A stretch of DNA of 64,000 nucleotides, taken from Pseudoclavibacter sp. 13-3. Its GTDB lineage: Bacteria; Actinomycetota; Actinomycetes; Actinomycetales; Microbacteriaceae. Under the pieces are notes generated by a model, which was given only the letters and a program-made list of their open reading frames with translations, was not told where the DNA came from and ran no database searches. Location: positions 1-64,000 of the forward strand of contig NZ_JAJOZT010000003.1 of assembly GCF_021168475.1 (NCBI RefSeq). The letters run 5' to 3'. The position numbers and the translations under genes are program-made. Positions 33,201 to 41,911 of this stretch are shown one piece after another; the first letter of the stretch is position 1; each line of letters begins with the position of its first letter.

Positions 33201-35777
33201 ATGGCATCACTGCTCTACCGACTGGGCCGTTTCAGCGCGGTGCATCGTCGGCTCATCATCGCGATCTGGCTGGTGATCATGATCGCCGTCGGCGGCGCGG
33301 TCGCAGCCTTCGCCGGCACGACGAGCAATAACTTCTCCATCCCGGGCACGCAGTCGCAGTCGCTGATCGATCGTCTCAAGGATCGCATCCCCGCTGCCTC
33401 GGGCGGCACCGGCACCATCGCCTTCGACGCTGGAGAGGGCAACCGGTTCACCGACGAGCAGAAGACAGCGGTGAGCAGGGCCCTGGCCGACATCGACGAC
33501 CAGAACGCCATCGCCAGCGTCGTCGATCCCTTCCAGACGCAGCGTGACCTCGACTCCGCGCGTCAACAGGTCGATCAGGGCAGGCCGCAGATCGAGGCGG
33601 CACGCGCCCAGCTCGATGCCGGGCAGCAGCAGCTTGATGCGGCGAAGGCTCAGCTCACGCAGCTCGAGCAGGCTCGTGACGCGGCCCAGCAGGGCGGGGC
33701 ATCCGCCCAGGCCGCCGCGCTCAGCGCACAGCTCGAGGCGGGGCAGGCGCAGCTCGCGCAGCAGCAGACCACGGTCGATGCCGGGCGCACGCAGCTCGAC
33801 GAGCAGCAGGCGGAGCTCACCCGAGCCGAGCGCACGATTGACGCCAGCTCTGCGATCAAGTTCGTCTCTGACAACGGACGAGTCGCCCAGGCACAGGTGA
33901 CCTTCACCACGGCGGCCGAGAACGTCTCTGCAGAAGACAAGAACGCCGTGGTGAGCGCGACGAACGCTGCGCTCGAGGGCACCGGCGTGACCGCTCAGTA
34001 CAGCACCGAGATCGTCTCAGACATCTCCGGGCTCTTCGGGCCGGGAGAGGTCATCGGTCTCGTCGTCGCGGGCATCGTGCTGGTGATCATGCTCGGCACG
34101 CTCATCGGCGCCGGCCTGCCGCTGCTGATGGCGATCGTCGGCGTCGGCGTCGGCGTCGGCACCACCTTCGCCCTCACCGGTGTGATCGAGATGACCTCGG
34201 TGTCACCGATGCTCGCCATGATGCTCGGCCTCGCCGTCGGCATCGACTACTCCCTGTTCATCGTGAACCGCCATCGCACCCAGCTCAAAGAGGGCATGAG
34301 CCTCGAGGAGTCCATTCCGCACGCGGCCGGCACCTCGGGCAACGCCGTGCTGTTCGCCGGCCTCACCGTCGTGATCGCCCTGGCCGCGCTCGCGGTGCCC
34401 GGGCTGCCGTTCCTGACCGTGATGGGCCTCGCCGGGGCGGGCACCATCATCGTGGCCGTGATCGTCGCGCTCACGCTGACACCGGCCATGCTCGGGTTCA
34501 TCGGGATGCGCATCCTCAGTCGCAAGGAGCGTCGCGCGTTGGCGGCGCGCGAGGCGGACGCCCCGGCTGTCGAGCCGGCTGCGCCGAGTGCGGCGTCACC
34601 GGCATCGCCCCGGCGTCGCTTCGACTGGGGGCGCATCGTCACGGCGCACCCGTGGGTGTCGCTCATCGCAGGCGTCATCATCGCCGGCGTGCTCGCACTG
34701 CCGGCGAGCGACCTGCGGCTCGGGCTGCCAGACGGCAGTTCCGAGGAGCCCAGCACGACAGCGTACAAGTCGTACCAGCTCATCGCCGACAACTTCGGCG
34801 CCGGGGTGAACGGCCCCCTCGTCGTCGTCGCCGAGCTCCCCGACAGCGTGACCACCCAGGCGCAGCAGGAAGACGCCTCGCTTGCCCTGGCCGACCGACT
34901 GCGCGATATCGACGGCGTGGCCGCGGCCGTGCCGGGCGGCGCCAGCGAAGATCACCGCACCGCTGTGCTGCAGGTGGTCTCGCAGAACGGCCCGTCGACG
35001 GTCGAGACCGAGCAGCTGGTCAAGCAGATTCGTGCCGATGCCGACGACATCAAGACGCAGACCGGCGTCGAGATCGGCGTGACCGGCCTCACCGCGGTCA
35101 ACATCGACGTCTCGCAGAAGCTCGGCGACGCACTGCCGCCCTATCTGGCGATCGTGATCGGGCTGTCGCTGCTGCTGCTGATCCTCGTGTTCCGCTCGAT
35201 CGTGCTGCCGTTGCTCGCGACGCTGGGATTCCTGCTCTCGCTGGCCGCGAGTCTCGGGTCGGTCGTCGCGATCTACCAGTGGGGCTGGCTGGGGTCGGTG
35301 TTCGGCGTGCACGACCCGGCTGCGGTGCTGAGCTTCCTGCCGATCATCCTGATCGGCGTGCTCTTCGGCCTCGCCATGGACTACCAGATGTTCCTCGGCT
35401 CTGGCATGCGCGAGAGCTTCGCGCACGGGGCAACGCCGCGACAGGCGGTCATGCACGGCTTCACGGTCGGCGCACGCGTCGTCACCGCTGCCGCGATCAT
35501 CATGGTCAGCGTGTTCGCCGGGTTCGTCTTCTCGGAGCTGACGATGATTCGCCCGATCGGCTTCGCGCTCGCCTTCGGCGTGCTCGTCGACGCCTTCCTG
35601 GTGCGCATGACGATCGTGCCCGCGGCGCTGTATCTGCTGCGGCGGTCGGCCTGGTGGATTCCCAAGTGGCTCGACCGCATCCTGCCCGATGTGGACGTCG
35701 AGGGTGCGAAGCTCGACGCGCTGAAGTCCGCGAAGACGGATGCGCCGAATGGGTCGGGTGCACGCGAGGAGTCGTAG
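33201..35777 (+). CDS. MMPL-family RND transporter
   Basis: 858 residues. TM1 (about 17-39), a large extracytoplasmic loop, a block of TM helices around 275-415, a cytoplasmic Ala/Pro-rich linker, a second TM1-loop-TM block. GIDYSLFIVNRHR and GLAMDYQMFLGSG are the two MMPL Asp-Tyr signatures needed for proton coupling. The first loop carries a Gln/Ala-rich coiled coil of about 100 residues (about 111-213), absent from short homologues. It exports lipids, siderophores or drugs. ATG 33201 has GAAGGAG 8 nt upstream. The upstream TetR gene is the likely regulator. Confidence 0.9.
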   Translation: MASLLYRLGRFSAVHRRLIIAIWLVIMIAVGGAVAAFAGTTSNNFSIPGTQSQSLIDRLKDRIPAASGGTGTIAFDAGEGNRFTDEQKTAVSRALADIDDQNAIASVVDPFQTQRDLDSARQQVDQGRPQIEAARAQLDAGQQQLDAAKAQLTQLEQARDAAQQGGASAQAAALSAQLEAGQAQLAQQQTTVDAGRTQLDEQQAELTRAERTIDASSAIKFVSDNGRVAQAQVTFTTAAENVSAEDKNAVVSATNAALEGTGVTAQYSTEIVSDISGLFGPGEVIGLVVAGIVLVIMLGTLIGAGLPLLMAIVGVGVGVGTTFALTGVIEMTSVSPMLAMMLGLAVGIDYSLFIVNRHRTQLKEGMSLEESIPHAAGTSGNAVLFAGLTVVIALAALAVPGLPFLTVMGLAGAGTIIVAVIVALTLTPAMLGFIGMRILSRKERRALAAREADAPAVEPAAPSAASPASPRRRFDWGRIVTAHPWVSLIAGVIIAGVLALPASDLRLGLPDGSSEEPSTTAYKSYQLIADNFGAGVNGPLVVVAELPDSVTTQAQQEDASLALADRLRDIDGVAAAVPGGASEDHRTAVLQVVSQNGPSTVETEQLVKQIRADADDIKTQTGVEIGVTGLTAVNIDVSQKLGDALPPYLAIVIGLSLLLLILVFRSIVLPLLATLGFLLSLAASLGSVVAIYQWGWLGSVFGVHDPAAVLSFLPIILIGVLFGLAMDYQMFLGSGMRESFAHGATPRQAVMHGFTVGARVVTAAAIIMVSVFAGFVFSELTMIRPIGFALAFGVLVDAFLVRMTIVPAALYLLRRSAWWIPKWLDRILPDVDVEGAKLDALKSAKTDAPNGSGAREES

Positions 35778-35920
35778 CACGACCATGGCGCGCGGTCGGG
35801 AGTGCGGCGTACGATAGCTGTCGGGCGCTGCGCGCTCAGGGGGGCGGTGCTCTGGCACCCTCTTCAGCCATCGAACAGACACGGTGTCACGCGATTCGCG
35901 GCGCCTGATGAGAGGGAGTC

Positions 35921-36574
35921 ATGTCCAATCCGAATCCGTCTGGCCCACCGCCGCGTCTCCCGATGCCAGACCACGCGCCACAGTCGGCCCAGCCCCCAGC
36001 GTCGGCCGTTCCCCCCGTGCCGTATGTTCCGGTCGCTCAGCTGCCGCCCGCACCGCAGGGCGGCGAGCTGCCGCCGATTCCGCCGGCAGGGCAGTTCCCG
36101 CCGGCGCCGCCGACACCGCCGGTGACGACCAGCGCCCCGAACGGGTTCGGCGGGCAGTCGGGCGCGGCGAGCCCCATGCGTCAGCTGCCGACGAATCGGG
36201 GGCTGCTGGTCTTCATCCTGCTGTCGATCGTCACTCTGGGCATCTACAGCATCGTCGTCATGACGAAGATCGGCGGTGAGATCAATACCGTCGCCTCACG
36301 GCATGACGGGCGCCGCACCATCAACTTTCTGCTGGTGCTGTTCCTGCTCGGCTGGCTCACCGGGGGAATCTTCACGCTCATCTGGTACCACCTGCTCAGT
36401 GAGCGCATCGGAGTTGAGCTCCGGCGGCGCGGGCTCGCGCGGCAGTTCGGCGCGTCAGACTTCTGGCTGTGGAACGTGCTCGGCAGCCTGATCATCGTCG
36501 GACCATACGTCTACATGTACCAGCTGCTGCATGCGATGAACGACCTCAACGCCGACTACAACCAGCGCGGTTGA
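35921..36574 (+). CDS. DUF4234 membrane protein with Pro-rich N-terminus
   Basis: 217 residues. Residues 1-85 are Pro/Ala-rich and disordered. Residues 90-215 are the DUF4234 domain with three or four TM helices: NRGLLVFILLSIVTLGIYSIV, the FTLIWYHLLSERIGVELRRRG core, and a C-terminal YVYMYQLLHAMNDLNADYN. Function unknown. ATG 35921 has GAGAGGGAG 4 nt upstream. A strong terminator follows. Confidence 0.85.
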   Translation: MSNPNPSGPPPRLPMPDHAPQSAQPPASAVPPVPYVPVAQLPPAPQGGELPPIPPAGQFPPAPPTPPVTTSAPNGFGGQSGAASPMRQLPTNRGLLVFILLSIVTLGIYSIVVMTKIGGEINTVASRHDGRRTINFLLVLFLLGWLTGGIFTLIWYHLLSERIGVELRRRGLARQFGASDFWLWNVLGSLIIVGPYVYMYQLLHAMNDLNADYNQRG

Positions 36575-36591
36575 GTGTCGCAGTGATACGG

Positions 36592-36620
36592 GAGGGCCCC
36601 ACCCACGGTGGGGCCCTCTT
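36592..36620 (+). terminator. Rho-independent terminator after the DUF4234 gene
   Basis: GAGGGCCCCAC pairs with GTGGGGCCCTC around a 5-nt loop, followed by TT. 11 perfect base pairs. Confidence 0.88.
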
Positions 36621-36662
36621 CTGCGTGAGCGAACCTCACCGGCCACGACCACGAAACCGAGG

Positions 36663-36692
36663 TTGAGCCTGCCCCCCTGCGTCTGGCATACT
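36663..36692 (+). promoter_or_regulatory. Promoter of the heterodimeric ABC exporter operon
   Basis: TTGAGC (36663-36668), 18-bp spacer, CATACT (36687-36692). The leader would be about 145 nt and contains a GCGCTC-GGA-GAGCGC hairpin near 36777. Confidence 0.5.
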
Positions 36693-36844
36693 GATGCAGC
36701 TGCGCTGTCATCCCTCCCGAGCACCACATGCCTTCTTCCCGAACCCCGACGACGACGCGCCCCATCGAGCCGTGAGCGCTCGGAGAGCGCAGGGCAGATG
36801 CGCTTCGCGGGATCCTGACGAGTCCGCGCAGCAGAGAGACGCTC

Positions 36845-38578
36845 ATGACTCTGCTCCGACTGCTGACCGCATTTACCAAACGCTACTGGCCGTGGCTCGT
36901 GGCGGTCTTCGTGCTCCAGCTCGTCTCGACGCTGGCGGCGCTGTACCTGCCCAGTCTCAACGCCGAGATCATCGACGACGGCGTGAGCCAGGGCGACACC
37001 GACCTGATCTGGTCGATCGGCGCGCGGATGCTGCTGGTCTGTCTCGTTCAGGTGGTCACCGCTGTCGGCGGCATCTGGTTCGGCGCCCGCACCGCGATGG
37101 CCGTGGGCCGCGACCTGCGCGCGGGGGTCTTCGACACCGTCACGTCGATGAGCGCCCAGCAGGTCGGCGACTTCGGCGCTGCGACGCTGATCACCCGAGG
37201 CACGAACGACGTGCAGCAGGTGCAGATGCTGCTGCTCATGACGCTCAACTTCATGGTATCGACACCGATCATGTGCATCGGCGGCATCGTCATGGCCGTG
37301 CGCGAAGACGTCGGTCTGTCGTGGCTGGTCTGGGTGTCGGTGCCGCTGCTGCTGATCGTCGTGGGGTTCTTGGTGGCGAAGCTGATGCCGCTCTTCCGCG
37401 GCATGCAGGATCGCATCGATGACATCAACGGCGTGCTGCGCGAGCAGATCATCGGCATCCGCGTGGTGCGGGCCTTCGTGCGCGAGCCGCATGAGACTCA
37501 GCGGTTCGCGGGTGCGAATGCTCGGCTGACCGACGTGTCACTGCGCGTGGGGGCGATCTTCGTGCTCATGTTCCCGGCGATCATGATGCTGCTGCACCTC
37601 GCGACGGCGGCCGTACTCTGGTTCGGCGGTCAGCGCGTAGACGCCGGCGAGATGCAGGTCGGCTCCCTCACGGCGTTCCTGCAGTACCTGCTGCAGATTC
37701 TGATGGCCGTCATGATGGGCACGTTCATGGCCATGATGATTCCGCGCGCGGTGGTGTGCGCCGAGCGCATCGACGGTGTGCTGAGCACTGAACCCGACCA
37801 GAGCGAGCCGGAGCACGAGCGCGAGGTGCCGCGCACCGGCATCGTCGAGTTCGCCGCAGCGGGATTCCGCTATCCGGGAGCCGAGCAGCCGGTGCTCGCC
37901 GACCTGACCTTCACCGCGCGCCCCGGCGAGACGGTCGCGATCATCGGCTCGACCGGGTCGGGCAAGACGACGCTGCTGAGCCTGATTCCGCGGCTGATGG
38001 AGGCCACCTCGGGCGAGGTGCGCGTCGATGGCGTCTCGGTGGGCGAGCTGTCACGGCGACAGCTCGCCGAGCGGGTCAGTCTGGTCACCCAGCGCCCGTT
38101 CCTGTTCTCGGGCACCGTCGCGAGCAACCTGCGGTTCGGCCGTGAGGATGCGACGGACGCCGAGCTCTGGCACGCGCTGGAAGTCGCCCAGGCGGCCGAT
38201 TTCGTGCGCGAGCATCCGGATGGGCTCGAACGACGAATCTCACAGGGCGGCACCAACGTGTCAGGCGGGCAGCGGCAGCGGCTGTGCATCGCGCGCACCC
38301 TGGTGGCCCGGCCGGACGTCTACCTGTTCGACGACTCGTTCTCTGCGCTCGACGTCACGACCGATGCGCGCCTGCGACGCGCGCTCGAGCCCGAGCTGGC
38401 GGATGCCACGGCGATCATCGTGGCGCAGCGCGTTGCGACCATTCGCGACGCGGATCGCATCCTGGTGCTCGACGACGGCCGCATCGTCGGGCAGGGCACC
38501 CACGACGAGCTGCTCGAGACGAATGAGACCTACCAGCAGATCGTCGAATCCCAGCTGTCGGCCGAGGAGGTGGCGTGA
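36845..38578 (+). CDS. ABC exporter half-transporter, NBD1 (degenerate-site) subunit
   Basis: 577 residues: six TM helices (about 1-310) fused to an ATPase domain. Walker A GSTGSGKTT (near 368), canonical signature NVSGGQRQR (near 470), but Walker B ends VYLFDDS, with Asp where the catalytic Glu should be. This is the NBD1 pattern of heterodimeric exporters such as LmrCD, BmrCD and TM287/288. The stop overlaps the next gene (TGATG), which encodes the complementary subunit. It probably exports drugs, lipids or peptides. Confidence 0.9.
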   Translation: MTLLRLLTAFTKRYWPWLVAVFVLQLVSTLAALYLPSLNAEIIDDGVSQGDTDLIWSIGARMLLVCLVQVVTAVGGIWFGARTAMAVGRDLRAGVFDTVTSMSAQQVGDFGAATLITRGTNDVQQVQMLLLMTLNFMVSTPIMCIGGIVMAVREDVGLSWLVWVSVPLLLIVVGFLVAKLMPLFRGMQDRIDDINGVLREQIIGIRVVRAFVREPHETQRFAGANARLTDVSLRVGAIFVLMFPAIMMLLHLATAAVLWFGGQRVDAGEMQVGSLTAFLQYLLQILMAVMMGTFMAMMIPRAVVCAERIDGVLSTEPDQSEPEHEREVPRTGIVEFAAAGFRYPGAEQPVLADLTFTARPGETVAIIGSTGSGKTTLLSLIPRLMEATSGEVRVDGVSVGELSRRQLAERVSLVTQRPFLFSGTVASNLRFGREDATDAELWHALEVAQAADFVREHPDGLERRISQGGTNVSGGQRQRLCIARTLVARPDVYLFDDSFSALDVTTDARLRRALEPELADATAIIVAQRVATIRDADRILVLDDGRIVGQGTHDELLETNETYQQIVESQLSAEEVA

Positions 38579-40581
38579 TGAGCGCACGCGAGACAGACGC
38601 AGTGAACACCCCTGGCACGCCTGGCACGCAGCACGATCATGACGAGCACGACGACGACTTCATGCCGACGGCTGGCGACGGCGACATGTTCGGCGATGCG
38701 CCTGCGGTGCGCAAGGCCGAGAACTTCTGGCCGTCGGTGCGGCGCCTCTTCGGCCTCCTGGCGCCGCACAAGCTGGCCCTGACCCTGGTGCTGGCCTTCG
38801 TGGCCGCCTCGGTCGTGCTCAGCGTGCTCGCACCCAAGGTGCTGGGTCAGGCCATGGACGCCATCTTCAACGGCGTCGTGGGCGCGCAGCTGCCGCAGGG
38901 CGTCAGCAAGGATCAGCTGATCGATCAGCTGCGGGCGCAGGGAAACGATCAGATGGCCGACATGCTCGCCGGCATGAACGTCGTGCCGGGAGAGGGCATC
39001 GACTTCGCCCGGCTCGGCATGATCATCCTGGTCGTGCTCGGCATGTACGTCATCGCCTCGGCGTTCATGTGGGCCCAGGGCGCGGTGCTCAACCGCATCA
39101 CCATGAGTGCGGTCAGCGACCTGCGCTCGCGCGTCGAGGCCAAGCTGAATGCCCTGCCGCTGAGCTACTTCGACACCCGCAAGCGCGGTGATCTGCTCTC
39201 ACGCGTCACCAACGACGTCGACAACGTGCAGAACGCTCTGCAGCAGGCCTTCGCCCAGCTGGTGCAGTCGGCGCTGAGCGTGATCGGCATCACCGTGATG
39301 ATGTTCGTCGTCTCCTGGCAGCTGGCGCTCGTGGCACTGCTCGCACTGCCTCTGGCCGCGGTGGTCACCGGTGTGATCGGCGTGCGCTCGCAGAAGCTCT
39401 TCGCCGCGCAGTGGAAGGAGACCGGGCAGCTCAACGGCACGATCGAGGAGTCGTTCTCGGGGCACGACCTCGTCACGATCTTCGGGCGCAGCGACCGCAT
39501 GGAGGCGAGCTTCCGCGAGCAGAACGCCCGGCTCTATCAGGCATCCGCGGGCGCGCAGTTCGTCTCCGGCATGATCATGCCGGTCATGCAGTTCGTCTCG
39601 TACCTCTCATATGTGGGCATCGCCGTGCTCGGCGGCCTCAAAGTGGCCTCGGGCACGATGACCCTCGGTGACGCCACCGCGTTCATCCAGTACTCGCGCG
39701 AGTTCACCCAGCCGCTCTCGCAGATGGCCGGCATGGCCAACATGCTGCAGTCGGGCGTCGCCTCGGCCGAGCGCATCTTCGAGCTGCTCGACGCCGACGA
39801 ACAGGATCCCGACACCGTCAGCGAGAAGCTGCCCGAGCATCCGGCCGGCCGCGTCACCTTCGACGACGTGAGCTTCAGCTACGAGCCCGACGAACCGCTC
39901 ATCGAGCACCTCTCGTTCGAGGCACGGCCCGGCCAGACGGTCGCGATCGTCGGCCCGACCGGCGCGGGCAAGACCACCCTGGTCAACCTCGTGATGCGCT
40001 TCTACGAGCTCACCGGCGGGCGCATCCTGCTCGACGGTGTCGACATCACCGAGATCTCGCGCGCCGACCTGCGTTCGCAGACCGGCATGGTGCTGCAGGA
40101 CACCTGGCTGTTCAAGGGCACGATCCTCGACAACATCCGCTATGGACGCCTCGACGCGACCGACGACGAAGTGGTCGCCGCCGCCCGAGCCACCTTCGTC
40201 GACCGGTTCGTGCGTCAGCTGCCCGAGGGGTACGACACCGTGATCGACGAGGAGGGCGGCAGCATCTCGGCCGGCGAACGCCAGCTGATCACCATCGCGC
40301 GCGCGTTCCTCGCCCGGCCGACGCTGCTGATTCTCGATGAGGCGACCTCGGCGGTCGACACCCGCACCGAGGCGCTGGTGCAGCACGCGATGGCGGCTCT
40401 GCGCAGCGATCGCACCTCCTTCGTGATCGCGCACCGGCTCTCGACGATTCGCGATGCCGACACCATCCTGGTCATGGAACACGGCAGCATCGTCGAGCAG
40501 GGCAGTCACGACGAGCTGCTCGAACGCCACGGGGCCTATCGTCGGCTCTACGAGAGTCAGTTCAGCGGCACGACCGAGTGA
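38578..40581 (+). CDS. ABC exporter half-transporter, NBD2 (catalytic) subunit
   Basis: 667 residues. An acidic His/Asp-rich N-terminus (HDHDEHDDD) of about 45 residues precedes six TM helices, with a long loop after TM1 (about 95-140). The NBD has Walker A GPTGAGKTT (near 459), Walker B LLILDEATS with the catalytic Glu, but a weakened signature, SISAGERQL instead of LSGGQ. With its partner this gives one consensus ATP site and one degenerate site. ATG 38578 overlaps the partner stop; GTG 38575 is also possible. Confidence 0.9.
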   Translation: MSARETDAVNTPGTPGTQHDHDEHDDDFMPTAGDGDMFGDAPAVRKAENFWPSVRRLFGLLAPHKLALTLVLAFVAASVVLSVLAPKVLGQAMDAIFNGVVGAQLPQGVSKDQLIDQLRAQGNDQMADMLAGMNVVPGEGIDFARLGMIILVVLGMYVIASAFMWAQGAVLNRITMSAVSDLRSRVEAKLNALPLSYFDTRKRGDLLSRVTNDVDNVQNALQQAFAQLVQSALSVIGITVMMFVVSWQLALVALLALPLAAVVTGVIGVRSQKLFAAQWKETGQLNGTIEESFSGHDLVTIFGRSDRMEASFREQNARLYQASAGAQFVSGMIMPVMQFVSYLSYVGIAVLGGLKVASGTMTLGDATAFIQYSREFTQPLSQMAGMANMLQSGVASAERIFELLDADEQDPDTVSEKLPEHPAGRVTFDDVSFSYEPDEPLIEHLSFEARPGQTVAIVGPTGAGKTTLVNLVMRFYELTGGRILLDGVDITEISRADLRSQTGMVLQDTWLFKGTILDNIRYGRLDATDDEVVAAARATFVDRFVRQLPEGYDTVIDEEGGSISAGERQLITIARAFLARPTLLILDEATSAVDTRTEALVQHAMAALRSDRTSFVIAHRLSTIRDADTILVMEHGSIVEQGSHDELLERHGAYRRLYESQFSGTTE

Positions 40582-40650
40582 AAGGCGCTCGACGGGCCGC
40601 AGGGTAACGTGGAGGCGAGCAACGACGTCGACCTCGAGGAGCCCAGCACT

Positions 40651-41850
40651 GTGAACGCCCTGCAGATCAAAGCCGCCCTGGCCACCGACGTCGGTCTGCG
40701 ACGCAAGCTGAACGAAGACTCCGGCATTGCCGAGCGACCGGTCTATGCGGTCGCCGACGGCATGGGCGGGCACGACTCGGGCGAGATCGCGAGCGGGCTG
40801 GTGATCGAGCGGCTGCGTGCCCTGGTGGCGGCCGCGACGGGTGGCGTGGTGTCGGCGGATGCGGTGGCCGAGGCCCTGCAGCAGGCCCAGCTCGAGGTGG
40901 CCGAGCTCTCCGCGAGCCGTCCGCACGGGGCCGGGTCGACCGTCAGCGGCGTGGCGCTGATCGAGTCGGCGGGTGAGCCGCACTGGCTGGTCTTCAACGT
41001 GGGCGACTCCCGCGTCTACCGGTCGCGCAACGGGTCTCTGGTGCAGTGGACACATGACCACTCGCTGCTGCAGCAGTGGCTCGACGACGGGCGCATCACG
41101 CCCGAGCAGGCCGCCGAGAGCTCGCGCAGCAACGAGATCACGAAGGCGGTCGGGTCTGACGACTCCGATCCCGACTTCTTCCTGGCGCCGGTCGTCAACG
41201 GCGAGCGGCTGCTTATCTGCTCTGACGGACTGCACGGTCTGGTCGGCGCCGAGGCGCTGCGGGCCTCGCTCGTGATGGGCGGCACTCCTCAGACGACGGC
41301 TGATTCCCTGGTGGAGCGCGCGCTGGTCGCCGGAGGCACCGACAACGTCACGGTGGTCGTGGTCGACGTGGTGTCGGGCGGGGCGCTGCGAGATCCGGAG
41401 TCGCCCAGCGAGAGCCTCGCCTCGCTGGCCGATGTGGCCGCGGTGCACGGGCGGCGTGATCACGAGAGGCAGCGCGACGTCGAGCACTCCGCCGAGACCG
41501 ACGACACCCGCTACGTCTCGCGTGCGAGCCGACGAGCGCGCATGCACACCGCGGCCGATGAGACTGTGCTGATCCCGCACAGCGAGTTCGCCGAGCCGGC
41601 CATTCCCGAGCCGGTCGTCCAGCAGCCGGTCGTCGATGCCGACCTCGACGAAGACACCGTCGTGATCAGACGCGAGCCGGTCGTCACCCGCTCAGCGCCG
41701 GCCGTCGCCGCCTGCGTCGACGTCATCGAGCACCTCGACGACACGGTGTTCGACGACACGGTGCTCGTCGGCCGGTTCGAAGACGACGATGACACCCGGC
41801 CGATCCGTCGCGGACGAGGCGAGCGAGCATCCGCCGACCGATCGCTATGA
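40651..41850 (+). CDS. PP2C-type Ser/Thr phosphatase with multi-motif C-terminal tail
   Basis: 399 residues. The PP2C domain (about 1-245) has all metal-binding motifs: RRKLNEDS, VADGMGGHDSGEIAS, GSTVSGVALI, NVGDSRVYR, CSDGLHGLVG and GGTDNVTVVVVD. The acidic tail (about 255-399) contains repeated phospho-acceptor-like words: DETVLIPH (T305), DEDTVVIRR (T336), DDTVFDDTVLVGR (T365, T370) and DDDTRPIRR. It removes phosphate from targets of the kinase encoded next. GTG 40651 has GAGGAG about 8 nt upstream and is preferred to GTG 40609. First gene of the kinase/Ig/MoxR cluster. Confidence 0.9.
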   Translation: MNALQIKAALATDVGLRRKLNEDSGIAERPVYAVADGMGGHDSGEIASGLVIERLRALVAAATGGVVSADAVAEALQQAQLEVAELSASRPHGAGSTVSGVALIESAGEPHWLVFNVGDSRVYRSRNGSLVQWTHDHSLLQQWLDDGRITPEQAAESSRSNEITKAVGSDDSDPDFFLAPVVNGERLLICSDGLHGLVGAEALRASLVMGGTPQTTADSLVERALVAGGTDNVTVVVVDVVSGGALRDPESPSESLASLADVAAVHGRRDHERQRDVEHSAETDDTRYVSRASRRARMHTAADETVLIPHSEFAEPAIPEPVVQQPVVDADLDEDTVVIRREPVVTRSAPAVAACVDVIEHLDDTVFDDTVLVGRFEDDDDTRPIRRGRGERASADRSL

Positions 41851-41911
41851 CCTGGTGATGCGAGGCCGCCCGCATTTGCCTTAGAATCGCTAGAGACTTC
41901 GGGGAGGGCAC

